Of a stretch of DNA of 64,000 nucleotides, positions 52,191 to 61,416 are shown one piece after another. Under the pieces are notes generated by a model. The model was not told the origin of the DNA and did not search any database. It saw only the letters and a program-made list of their open reading frames with translations. This DNA comes from an uncultured Fulvivirga sp. (GTDB lineage Bacteria > Bacteroidota > Bacteroidia > Cytophagales > Cyclobacteriaceae), in assembly GCA_947500555.1 (NCBI GenBank), contig CANMSE010000008.1, positions 18,710 through 82,709 of the forward strand. The letters are read 5' to 3'. The position numbers and the translations under genes were made by a program. Numbering within the stretch: position 1 is the first letter of the stretch; every line of letters begins with the position of its first letter.

Positions 52191-55100
52191 TCAGAAATCG
52201 TATCCTAATGTCACATGTAAACGAGGATCGTTTGTGATAAAATCTTCAACAGGCCAAGCCACGTCAAATTTTACGTAATAACCTAGAAGCATAGTTCGTA
52301 GGCCCGCACCATAACTATACAGCCATGGGTTCCTGTAGTTTTGTAAATCTATGGTAAATGCCCCTTCACTTATAACCTCATTGCTGATGCTATTATCATC
52401 ATTAAAGGGAGATTTTCCTGACCATGCAGAACCGATATCAAAGAACCCTGTAAACTGCAAATTTCTTAAAAAGTTAGAGCTTATTGGCCCGCCACTCAGG
52501 TAGCGTATTAAAGGTACACGCAGTTCGGCATTAAAAAGCATAACATTATTGCCAAAAAATTGAGCATAGTCAAAACCTCTTAAACTGGTTGTAAACTCTG
52601 TAAATAACAGGTCAGTATTATTCCTGTCTTCGCGCTCAGATAGTGGGTTACCCTCCCCATCAGTATTTGAATCTCTGCCAATCCAATTATCCATCCCTCC
52701 CAACAAATAGTTTTTAGGATTATTGCCAAAGAAAGACCCATAAAAACCTCTAACAGCAAATACTATTTCGCGATGTATCTTTTGATAATGCCTTAGGTCT
52801 AGTTCAAAATTGGTGAAACTGGATTGCTTATTATTGATACCTTCATAGTGACGTAAAGAAGCCTTAGCTCTACTACCTTCTATCAAGTTCATTCCATTGA
52901 TAATTGAATTGTCATATACTGCCTCTAAAGTTGCGCCAGCATATTGCTCTGATTCGATGGGTTGGAACGCAGGTGGTGTAACCGTACCTCCTTGAGGCAG
53001 AAGATTTTCAAATCTTGTAATTGTATAAAAAGGCTTTAAGGCGAGTCTTGCTTTAGTAGAAAATGGAATTGCAGCTCCTATCTCAATAGTATTTTTGCTG
53101 AGTTGTTGAAGGCTGACACTATTATCCATAAGTATGACATTTCTATCGGCCCGGATATTAAAGTCAATAAACGATTTCAAATATTGATATTGAGCAAATA
53201 CGTCACCACTTCTCAAATCTGTAATAGCAGTTACGCCACCATTGAACTTGTGATTTTCAAGCATATCATTCAGTTCAACTTCAAGCAGTATCCCAAACCC
53301 TCTCAGTGGATCAATAACAAATGAAGTCAATAAGTTATCTGCACTGAATCTGGTTTGATATGGAAATGGTCCACTTATTCTAGTGCCCTGACGCGCCTGA
53401 CGATATTGTGCTAGAAACGATTCTGGTCTTTTTTCACGTAGTAAGTCAGGGTCAAATACATAATCATCAGTGTTAATGATCTCTTCCACAGCACTTGTAT
53501 CAGAAACCTCTGGCTTCTTTGGTTCCTCTATATCGATATCAAAGGAGTAATTATCGGTATCAATAATACCTTCCTCAACTTCAGTTGAGTCAACACTAAG
53601 ATTGTTAGCGTCTATTTGCTTTTGTTCATCTTCAGCTTCGCTTTTCTTGCTTTTTAGCCTTTGCTCAACAATCTGCTGAATAGTTAATCCTTCAGTACTT
53701 TTGGCTTGCCTGCGAGCGGTAAGTTCTTTTGCCTGTTTAACTTGTTGCCGAAGTGTTCCTGGTGTAAATATTTGTTGATTGTAGTTAAAATTTGGGTCAT
53801 AAAAAACGAAATCCTTCCCTTCATTTGAAGAAACGAAAGCAAGTGCCGAATTGTCGAAATTGATATCATAGTTATCAATACTCTGCGCATAATTAGTTAC
53901 TTGACTGTAAATTCCTGAACTGAGTGAATAGCTGAAAATATTCTTTATACCACGCTGATCACTGATATAAAATATTTTGTCTTGGCTAATACTATATGGC
54001 TTCACATCCTTACTTATGGTGTTCGTAACTCTTTGAAGCACATTTTTAGTTGTATCAAGATTGAAGAAAAACAGGTTGAAGTTTGAACCCACTTGCTCTA
54101 TATTCTTTTCTTTAACATCCAGCGTATCACTCACACGGTTGGAGCTAAAAACTACCGTATTAGTTTCAGGTATAAATGACGGATCAATATCATCATAAAT
54201 ATCATTTGTTAGCCTTTTTGTTCTATCTCTTCTGGTACTTAATAAGTAAAGATCGTTTCTACCACCAGCAACAGCACTCACTATCAAAAGTCTTCCGTTA
54301 GATGAAAACTCCATACTTTTCACTTGTCCCAAACGTCTCAATATTCTAGGTAGCTTACTGTCGGTATTTAGATCATATAGAATCAATTTCATTTGCCCAT
54401 ACTGAGAATGAATAATACCCAGGGTACTTTTATCAGCCCAATCTAAAATTGGTAGGTCATATTCAACCTGTTGACCTATAACACGATATCCACCCCTTAA
54501 AACAGTCGTCTCATTTCCAGTTTCCAAATCCTTAATGATGACTACATATCGACCATTGTCATTTTCAGAATATGCAATTTTCGTAGCATCAGGACTTATC
54601 TTTACATTGTGATGAAATACGCCTTTTCTGTTTTTTGTACCAGTTAAGGATAAGTCAATCGTTGGATCATCATAACTCTGCATTACCCTTCGATCATTAT
54701 CAATGTAAAAATTTTGCCATTCGTACATCAATTGATCAAATGACAAGCCCAGGGTTATTGCAAGGCTTTTTTCCTCATTCCGAATGATTCGTGTGTAGTT
54801 TAAAATATTAGAAATATTACTCTTCCCATATTTATGAGCTATGAAATTCCACAGTGATTGTCCTGCAAGTGCAGCATTTCTACCTGTTAAACGATTAAAT
54901 TTTTTGGCTGATTTCTTATTGACTAGTTTTCTAACATAGTCATCCATTTCTATACTCCAGCCCTGAGATACATATAAAGCAGCTCCTGCAATGAACCATT
55001 CAGGCAAATTCAGCAGCACAGCACTTTGGAACATATCTTTAAGACTGCCTCCAAACATCATCTCATTAACCATAAGAGCGGACACCTTGGTCAGCAATTC

Positions 55101-55502
55101 TTCTTTCAACGCAGCTACTGTTCCTGGATTTGCGACTTCTATATAAGGTTTTACGAATTGTGTCTCTCCACCGGGCACAAAAGTTCCGTCACCTATTCCT
55201 ACATTACTCTGTTGGAGGTCTCCAACAGAATTATATATGAAGACCTTTGTTTTAAAATATGGGGGATACCCTATTAAATCAGTGATCCTGTCAAATTCTT
55301 CTTCCAGATACTCATTTATCTCTCTTGCCAGCTTTTCACTACCTTGATAGAAATAAACATCAAAATTATCCGAACTTAAAAACCTCCAATCAAACTCTTT
55401 TAACTGGCGTCTATTGCGGCCGAATTTTTCATTTGGTTGTTGCCCATAAATCGTTGGAGAAACGAGCAACAACGTTAAAACAAGAATAAGCTTTGTCCTC
55501 AT
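52191..55502 (-). CDS. TolB-like propeller protein with peptidase-MA-like and Omp85-like domains
   Basis: A 1103-residue exported protein (signal MRTKLILVLTLLLVSPTIYG). The N-terminal part (about 30-290) is an alpha-helical region like peptidase MA, with LPEWFIAGAALYVSQGW but without HExxH (the usual catalytic His is absent). A TolB/WD40-like propeller (about 290-600) follows, then a low-complexity linker (about 600-720) carrying two copies of an acidic motif (IIDTDNYSFD and IINTDDYVFD). The C-terminus (about 735-1103) is a beta-barrel ending LHVTLGYDF, like surface antigen/BamA domains. I see no catalytic centre; it is probably a surface or outer membrane scaffold. The order of domains resembles Cytophagales TolB-like proteins of unknown role. 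Confidence 0.85.
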   Translation of the reverse strand: MRTKLILVLTLLLVSPTIYGQQPNEKFGRNRRQLKEFDWRFLSSDNFDVYFYQGSEKLAREINEYLEEEFDRITDLIGYPPYFKTKVFIYNSVGDLQQSNVGIGDGTFVPGGETQFVKPYIEVANPGTVAALKEELLTKVSALMVNEMMFGGSLKDMFQSAVLLNLPEWFIAGAALYVSQGWSIEMDDYVRKLVNKKSAKKFNRLTGRNAALAGQSLWNFIAHKYGKSNISNILNYTRIIRNEEKSLAITLGLSFDQLMYEWQNFYIDNDRRVMQSYDDPTIDLSLTGTKNRKGVFHHNVKISPDATKIAYSENDNGRYVVIIKDLETGNETTVLRGGYRVIGQQVEYDLPILDWADKSTLGIIHSQYGQMKLILYDLNTDSKLPRILRRLGQVKSMEFSSNGRLLIVSAVAGGRNDLYLLSTRRDRTKRLTNDIYDDIDPSFIPETNTVVFSSNRVSDTLDVKEKNIEQVGSNFNLFFFNLDTTKNVLQRVTNTISKDVKPYSISQDKIFYISDQRGIKNIFSYSLSSGIYSQVTNYAQSIDNYDINFDNSALAFVSSNEGKDFVFYDPNFNYNQQIFTPGTLRQQVKQAKELTARRQAKSTEGLTIQQIVEQRLKSKKSEAEDEQKQIDANNLSVDSTEVEEGIIDTDNYSFDIDIEEPKKPEVSDTSAVEEIINTDDYVFDPDLLREKRPESFLAQYRQARQGTRISGPFPYQTRFSADNLLTSFVIDPLRGFGILLEVELNDMLENHKFNGGVTAITDLRSGDVFAQYQYLKSFIDFNIRADRNVILMDNSVSLQQLSKNTIEIGAAIPFSTKARLALKPFYTITRFENLLPQGGTVTPPAFQPIESEQYAGATLEAVYDNSIINGMNLIEGSRAKASLRHYEGINNKQSSFTNFELDLRHYQKIHREIVFAVRGFYGSFFGNNPKNYLLGGMDNWIGRDSNTDGEGNPLSEREDRNNTDLLFTEFTTSLRGFDYAQFFGNNVMLFNAELRVPLIRYLSGGPISSNFLRNLQFTGFFDIGSAWSGKSPFNDDNSISNEVISEGAFTIDLQNYRNPWLYSYGAGLRTMLLGYYVKFDVAWPVEDFITNDPRLHVTLGYDF

Positions 55503-55518
55503 AAATCAATATCAACTT

Positions 55519-56580
55519 TCACTTTTGATACTGCGCTTCATACCTGGCAATATCTACTTCACTATCTAGTTCTGATTGGTAAACCAAATGACGGGCAAAT
55601 TGACTCGCGTAAAAAGGTGCTAACGAGACCCCTTTTGCACCTAAGCCATTAAATATACCGACATTTTTATATTTTGGATGCATCCCCAACAAAGGTTTTC
55701 TGTCCTTTGTCGCTGGACGTATGCCTGCAGTATGTTCTCTTACCTCGTAATTAACGGTGATCAGTTCTTTTAGTTTGTCTTCTAAAACTTCTTTTGCCTT
55801 ATTTGTTGGTTCAAGAGTCATATCATAATTATCATAAGTAGACCCAACTCTAAAACGGCTTTCTCCTAATGGTATTACAAAAATTCCACGATTTGCAACC
55901 ACATCTAAGTTTAGCTTACTTTCTATTTCTAGAATTTCACCTTTCACAGGTGCAAATGGAAGATAACTAAAATAAGGGCTATTTTTCATCTCGACCCCAT
56001 CGCAAAAGATAATCTTCTCAGCAATGTATTTAGAATAATGTACTTTGGTTTTATCAATCTTTAAATAGCTTAAGTTGAAAGACTCACTTTCTATTTGAAT
56101 ACCATCATTTTTTAGATAATTCAAAACAGAATCAAGGAACTTATTGACGTCTAAATACCCACAATTCTGTAATAACAGTCCCCCTAACGGATCATTAACT
56201 CCCGGATAAGCCTTATCAAAAAAAACAGACTTAATGTAGCTAGTATAAGATGGGTCTGAAGACCTTCCTGACCATTCGTTTTGTTCCTCTAAAGATTTAA
56301 AAGGTCTATAAATAGGCTTACGAAATAAGAATGAAACTTTAGTATTCTTTTCTAACTGTCCATAATATTCTTCCACATATGGAAATAAGTCATCTGCACG
56401 CCATGTTTTAACCATTTTTCTTCCAGTGATGGGATTATACAAACCAGCTGCTACCCGCGAAGAAGAAACCCTGTTATATCGATCAAAAACAACAATTTTT
56501 TTGCCCATCTTATGCAAATGTGTTGCAAGAGTAATTCCTGCTAAACCTTGCCCTACAATGATGAAATCTACCTCGCTCAT
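55519..56580 (-). CDS. FAD-dependent oxidoreductase, DAO family (MnmC C-terminal-like)
   Basis: A 353-residue flavoprotein with the FAD motif DFIIVGQGLAGITLATHL, the substrate-side SSRVAAGLYNPITGRKMVKTW, and the C-terminal TAGIRPATKDRKPLLGMHP plus GLGAKGVSLAPF. The segment AAGLxNPxTGR is characteristic of the MnmC oxidoreductase-domain and YurR-like (MnmL) proteins, which convert cmnm5(s2)U to nm5(s2)U in tRNA. Because mnmD is present without that domain, this protein is a candidate for the missing step; other amine oxidase substrates remain possible. It is the gene upstream of the large propeller gene (16-base gap). Confidence 0.75.
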   Translation of the reverse strand: MSEVDFIIVGQGLAGITLATHLHKMGKKIVVFDRYNRVSSSRVAAGLYNPITGRKMVKTWRADDLFPYVEEYYGQLEKNTKVSFLFRKPIYRPFKSLEEQNEWSGRSSDPSYTSYIKSVFFDKAYPGVNDPLGGLLLQNCGYLDVNKFLDSVLNYLKNDGIQIESESFNLSYLKIDKTKVHYSKYIAEKIIFCDGVEMKNSPYFSYLPFAPVKGEILEIESKLNLDVVANRGIFVIPLGESRFRVGSTYDNYDMTLEPTNKAKEVLEDKLKELITVNYEVREHTAGIRPATKDRKPLLGMHPKYKNVGIFNGLGAKGVSLAPFYASQFARHLVYQSELDSEVDIARYEAQYQK

Positions 56581-56598
56581 TACTTAGTTAGAAAAATG

Positions 56599-56606
56599 TA
56601 TTTTTG
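56599..56606 (+). promoter_or_regulatory. Candidate MBL-gene -7 element
   Basis: TATTTTTG, an exact TAnnTTTG match, lies 37 bases before ATG 56644. No -33 box was seen. Confidence 0.35.
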
Positions 56607-56643
56607 GCACTTCAAAATTGCTTAAAAGACACGCATAATTACT

Positions 56644-57291
56644 ATGATTCAAGTTAAGACTTTTGTTTTTAACCCCTTTGCTGAGAATACTTATGTTCTT
56701 CATGACGATACAAATGAATGTATTATAATTGACCCAGGATGTTATGAAAACTATGAAAAAAAACAACTCTCAGACTACGTTGAAAACAATGGATTAAAAG
56801 TAGTACGACTTTTAAATACTCACTGCCATATAGATCATGTTTTTGGCAATACTTTTATCAAAAATAAATATGGGCTCAAACTGGAAATTCATAAAGATGA
56901 TGCTGCAACTCTTGGAGCCGTAAAAGCTTATGCACCAAGCTATGGGTTTCAAAATTTTGAGGAATCCACAGCAGAGACTTTTCTGGAAGAGGGTGACATA
57001 ATTAAATTCGGTAACAGTTCTCTGGAAATTCTTTTCGTTCCCGGTCATGCTCCTGGTCATATAGTATTTTATAACTTGGATCAAAAAATCTGCATCGGTG
57101 GTGATGTACTTTTTCTTGAAAGTATCGGCAGAACAGATCTGCCAGGAGGAGATTTTGATACATTAATTAAGAGCATACATAATAAAATGTTCTCTCTCCC
57201 TGATGAAACAATAGTTTATTGCGGTCATGGATCTAGTACAACCATTGGCCATGAAAAAGTTTATAACCCTTTTTGTGCCTTAGCTAAATGA
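56644..57291 (+). CDS. MBL-fold metallohydrolase (glyoxalase II-like)
   Basis: A 215-residue metallo-beta-lactamase-fold hydrolase. Zinc motifs are LLNTHCHIDHVFGN (HxHxDH), FVPGHAPGHIVFY, CIGGDVLF and a C-terminal YCGHGSSTTIGHEKVYNP. The pattern fits the YcbL-type glyoxalase II-like thioesterases. The real substrate is unknown. It overlaps pssA by 4 bases (ATGA). Confidence 0.92.
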   Translation: MIQVKTFVFNPFAENTYVLHDDTNECIIIDPGCYENYEKKQLSDYVENNGLKVVRLLNTHCHIDHVFGNTFIKNKYGLKLEIHKDDAATLGAVKAYAPSYGFQNFEESTAETFLEEGDIIKFGNSSLEILFVPGHAPGHIVFYNLDQKICIGGDVLFLESIGRTDLPGGDFDTLIKSIHNKMFSLPDETIVYCGHGSSTTIGHEKVYNPFCALAK

Positions 57292-57962
57292 CCATAAAAC
57301 AACATATACCCAATGCAATAACCTCTGCCAACTTACTTTGCGGATGTGTCGGCATTATGTACACCTTTACGGGAAGAATTGAGTATGCTGTTTATTGTAT
57401 ATGGGCTGCTTTGATTCTAGACTTTTTAGATGGATTCACAGCTAGAATGCTTGGTGTTAGCTCACCAATAGGTAAAGAACTAGACAGTTTAGCGGATATG
57501 GTGACATTTGGTGTATTACCTGCAACAATGCTTTTCCAATTTTTGGAAAACATACAAAATGGCCCTATTTCATATTTGGCGTTCACAGTTGCAATTTTCT
57601 CAGGCTTAAGGCTTGCTAAATTCAATATTGATGAAAGTCAAAGCCATGCATTCATCGGCATGCCAACTCCAGCAAATGCCTTGTTCATCTCATCATTAGT
57701 ATTTATCCTACCCGTTTATCCATTTCTAAACTCAATAGGCATTTTGATACCATTAGTGGTCATATGTTCAGTGTGGCTTGTGGCGCCAATTGAGCTTCTT
57801 GCTCTTAAATTTAATTCCTACAAACTAGTTGAGAACAAGGCAAAGTATATGTTTATAGTACTTTGCTTGGTACTAGCAATTTCATTCAAAGTATTAGCTA
57901 TACCTTTGATAATACTATCTTATCTGTTAGTATCAATTATCAATAATATTGCTTTAAAGTAA
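57288..57962 (+). CDS. pssA: CDP-diacylglycerol-serine O-phosphatidyltransferase
   Basis: PssA makes phosphatidylserine, the precursor of phosphatidylethanolamine. The CDP-alcohol phosphatidyltransferase signature is complete: DGFTARMLGVSSPIGKELD followed by SLAD (Asp-Gly-x2-Ala-Arg-x8-Gly-x3-Asp-x3-Asp). The 224-residue protein has about seven membrane helices. The ATG overlaps the MBL gene stop. PorU starts 53 bases downstream. Confidence 0.95.
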   Translation: MTIKQHIPNAITSANLLCGCVGIMYTFTGRIEYAVYCIWAALILDFLDGFTARMLGVSSPIGKELDSLADMVTFGVLPATMLFQFLENIQNGPISYLAFTVAIFSGLRLAKFNIDESQSHAFIGMPTPANALFISSLVFILPVYPFLNSIGILIPLVVICSVWLVAPIELLALKFNSYKLVENKAKYMFIVLCLVLAISFKVLAIPLIILSYLLVSIINNIALK

Positions 57963-58015
57963 ACGTTTCTGCTTTTTTGATTGTTACTAATAGTTGTAAA
58001 AGTCCATTTAAGTAT

Positions 58016-61000
58016 ATGATCCGCATTCTGCTGATTTCAGCTTTCCTTTTTTCATATTCAACTCAGCTAATAGCTCAATCCGTTTTGGCGGAAGGCAGCT
58101 GGTTTAAAATGAGAATTGAAGATCGAGGAGTTTACAAACTTTCCTATCAATACTTAAAAGATGCTGGTGTACCTTTAGATAATATTAACCCTAGAACCAT
58201 CAAGATTTTTGGTTATGGTGCTGATGTAGTTCCACAAGCAAACGATATTCCCAGGTCTTACGATCCGGAAGAAATTGCGATTCATATATCAGGAGAAGAT
58301 GATCAAGTATTCAATACAAATGACTATGTTCTTTTTTATGCCCAAGACGGAGATGACTATGGATATGTAAATGGTCAGCTTAATTATAAACACAATATCT
58401 ACTCAGATGAAAATTACTATTTCATAACTTATGGTGGATCAGAGGGAAGAAGAATTGAGTCATTAGCAAATATTGAGGGTTCCTTCCCACTAGTTTCGAC
58501 ATTTGATGACTTTGCATACTTTGAGGAAGAGAATCATAATCTTTTAACCTCCGGTCGCGAATGGTATTCAAGAAGATATAATACCACCACTTCTGAAGAG
58601 TTCAATTTTAATTTTGACAACCTTGTTTCGGGTTCTGATATTCAATTATCCGTAGCGGTAATGGCTCAAGCATTCCAGGAATCTAGTTTTGATATTTCAA
58701 TTAATAATAATAGCGTTGGCAATATGCCTGTCCAACCAGTTTTAGATTTCAATTTGAGACAATACAGGTATAGAATCAAAGGGTATGAATCCTTTGATAA
58801 GTTTTCAGCACAAGTGGGCGGGGCATCCAACATCGTTAGAATAGGTATTGATTACCGGAAGAATCCCACACAGTCAGTTGGTTTTTTGAATTATTTAATG
58901 GTTGAGGTCAAAAGGAATTTGGCTTTCTCACAGGATCAAATGATTTGGAGGTCTGTAGAAAGTGTTGATAACCCTAACTCTACTTTTCGAATTACAAATA
59001 CGAATCAGAACTCTAAGATTTGGAATATATCAGATGCTAAAACACCTGAAGAGCAACGCTTTGAATTATCAGGATCGATCATCGAATTTAACGCAGAGAG
59101 CTCCACAGTTCAGGAGTATATCATTTTTGATACACAATTAAGTAAAACTCCTGCCAGCGTTATACCGCTTGCGAATCAAAACCTGAAGTCCCTGACTGAT
59201 GTAGAATTCTTAATAGTTTCACATCAAGAATTTCTTTCTGAAGCTAGTCGTTTGGCAAATTTTAGAATGAACAATGATAACCTTTCCAGTAAGGCTGTAG
59301 AATTAAGTAAAGTTTACAATGAGTTTTCAGGAGGTAGACAAGATGTTTCGGCAATTAGGGATTTGGCCAAATACCTTTATGATAATGGCAAATTAAAGTA
59401 CTTGCTGTTAATGGGTCGTGGATCATATGACTACAAGGATAACATCAATAATAATACTAACTACGTTCCTATTTATGAATCAAGAAACTCTTTAGATCCA
59501 TTAGATACGTATGCTTCTGATGATTACTATGGTTTTTTGGAAAATAACGAAGGTGAGTGGGAGGAAAGTAGTTCTGGGAGCCACACTATGGATATAGGAG
59601 TGGGAAGAATCCCGGCAACGACCTTGGAAGAGGCTAAAATTGTAGTGGATAAGATTATAAACTATACCACCAATCCTCAAGCTATAGGCCGTTGGAGAAA
59701 TGATGTTGTTTTTGTAGCAGATGACGGGGATTTTAATCTTCATCAAAGGCAAGCTAATGAATTAACGGTTTTTGTTGACACCACATATTCAGCTTTTCAA
59801 TCAGATAAATTTTACCTCGACAACTTTCCTCAAATTTCTCAACCAAGCGGAGAAATATCACCCGCAGCAAGTGAACACTTAGATGATGTAGTTAATGCAG
59901 GAGCACTTATTGTTAATTTTACCGGTCATGGTGGCGAAACTGGCTGGATGCAAGAACAAGTGTTGGATATAGTTCAAATACAAAATTGGAATAACTATAA
60001 CCGTCTTCCTCTTTTCGTTACTGCTACATGCGAATTTGGCAGACATGATGATCCCAAAAGAGTTTCAGCAGGTGAGTTGGTCGTCACTAGTGACAAAGGA
60101 GGAGGGGTAGCTATTGTCAGTACATGCCGGCCAGTAAGCTCAGCTTCCAATTTTGATCTGAATAAAGCCTTTTATGAAGTGGTATATCAGCAAGAAAATG
60201 GGCAATACTTACGGTTGGGAGATATATTTCGCTTGACAAAGAATAATGATAATGCCAACAAAATAGGAAATAGAAATTTTGCACTCCTCGGTGATCCTAC
60301 CATTAGACTGGCTTACCCAGAAAATAATATATCAATCACACAAATAAATGGAAGCGAGTCCAAATCCGACACACTAAAAGCTTTGAGTAAGGTTAAGTTA
60401 TCAGGAGAAATAAGAGACTTTAATAACACGTTCGATTCCAATTTTGACGGGGTAGTTGAATTTAAAATTCACGATAAGGAGGTTTTTAAAACCACTTTAG
60501 GAAATGAAAGTGCTCCTTTTACTTATAAATCCAAAGAAAATTTAATATTTAGTGGATCATCAACTGTTACCCAAGGCCAATTTGATATTGAATTTATAGT
60601 TCCAAAAAACATCTCATATGAAATAGGCACTGGAAAAATAAATATGTATGCTTATGACGGACTAAAAGATGCCAATGGATCAGACATAGAAATAAAAGTC
60701 GGGGGAGCCGAAGTAAATCCTCCAGAAGATAATGAAGGTCCTGATATTAAATTATTTATTGGTGATACATTGAATACATCACTTAATCAAGTCAGTCATA
60801 ATACTAACCTTGTCGTAATATTATCTGATCATAGTGGAATCAATCTTTCTTCATTTGGTGTGGCTAATAATATAACAGCCACACTAGATGATAAGCAGAC
60901 TTTTATTTTAAATGATCATTATGAAGCTTTTAAAGACACTTATCAAAAAGGTATGATTACTTTTCCTTTAGAAGATTTGACTATGGGGAAACATGTTGTA

Positions 61001-61387
61001 AGTGTAAAAGCTTGGGACACATACAACAACTCCTCAGAATCTAATATTGAATTCATTGTAGCGGATCCAAATTCCATTGTGATATATGATATTGCTAATA
61101 TTCCCAATCCATTCTCCAACAGTACAATATTTGAAATTAGCCATAATAGAGCTGGAGAAAATCTATCAATTGATTTGGAGGTGATATCACCCATTGCAGG
61201 GTCGGTAATTCAATATCAAATTGAAATAGAAAATAGCCCGTCAGATGTTAGATTCTTTGAATGGGATGGCCGTTCATCAACAGGCGAAAAATTATTGCCC
61301 GGCATATACATTTACAAGGTTGGATTACGTTCTATTCGAGATGGTGCAAAAAATCAAGCATATAAAAGACTAATGCTGATTAATTAG
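58016..61387 (+). CDS. porU: Type IX secretion system sortase PorU
   Basis: PorU is the C25-family sortase that removes the C-terminal sorting domain of T9SS cargo and attaches A-LPS or otherwise releases the protein at the cell surface. From ATG 58016 it has a signal peptide (MIRILLISAFLFSYSTQLIA), a large N-terminal beta-sandwich region and a gingipain-type C25 domain with catalytic His at about 640 (NFTGHGGETGW) and Cys at about 672 (TATCEFGRHDD). A C-terminal FlgD-like domain follows (IANIPNPFSNSTIFEI...LLPGIYIYKV). At 1123 residues it is normal for PorU. The frame is open to 57977 by a TTG, which is rejected. porV follows after 29 bases. Confidence 0.97.
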   Translation: MIRILLISAFLFSYSTQLIAQSVLAEGSWFKMRIEDRGVYKLSYQYLKDAGVPLDNINPRTIKIFGYGADVVPQANDIPRSYDPEEIAIHISGEDDQVFNTNDYVLFYAQDGDDYGYVNGQLNYKHNIYSDENYYFITYGGSEGRRIESLANIEGSFPLVSTFDDFAYFEEENHNLLTSGREWYSRRYNTTTSEEFNFNFDNLVSGSDIQLSVAVMAQAFQESSFDISINNNSVGNMPVQPVLDFNLRQYRYRIKGYESFDKFSAQVGGASNIVRIGIDYRKNPTQSVGFLNYLMVEVKRNLAFSQDQMIWRSVESVDNPNSTFRITNTNQNSKIWNISDAKTPEEQRFELSGSIIEFNAESSTVQEYIIFDTQLSKTPASVIPLANQNLKSLTDVEFLIVSHQEFLSEASRLANFRMNNDNLSSKAVELSKVYNEFSGGRQDVSAIRDLAKYLYDNGKLKYLLLMGRGSYDYKDNINNNTNYVPIYESRNSLDPLDTYASDDYYGFLENNEGEWEESSSGSHTMDIGVGRIPATTLEEAKIVVDKIINYTTNPQAIGRWRNDVVFVADDGDFNLHQRQANELTVFVDTTYSAFQSDKFYLDNFPQISQPSGEISPAASEHLDDVVNAGALIVNFTGHGGETGWMQEQVLDIVQIQNWNNYNRLPLFVTATCEFGRHDDPKRVSAGELVVTSDKGGGVAIVSTCRPVSSASNFDLNKAFYEVVYQQENGQYLRLGDIFRLTKNNDNANKIGNRNFALLGDPTIRLAYPENNISITQINGSESKSDTLKALSKVKLSGEIRDFNNTFDSNFDGVVEFKIHDKEVFKTTLGNESAPFTYKSKENLIFSGSSTVTQGQFDIEFIVPKNISYEIGTGKINMYAYDGLKDANGSDIEIKVGGAEVNPPEDNEGPDIKLFIGDTLNTSLNQVSHNTNLVVILSDHSGINLSSFGVANNITATLDDKQTFILNDHYEAFKDTYQKGMITFPLEDLTMGKHVVSVKAWDTYNNSSESNIEFIVADPNSIVIYDIANIPNPFSNSTIFEISHNRAGENLSIDLEVISPIAGSVIQYQIEIENSPSDVRFFEWDGRSSTGEKLLPGIYIYKVGLRSIRDGAKNQAYKRLMLIN

Positions 61388-61395
61388 TATTTTTG
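61388..61395 (+). promoter_or_regulatory. Possible porV -7 element
   Basis: TATTTTTG begins right after the porU stop codon and ends 21 bases before ATG 61417, so porV may have its own promoter in addition to read-through from porU. Confidence 0.35.
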
Positions 61396-61416
61396 TAAGC
61401 TTACAATAGTTTCTAT

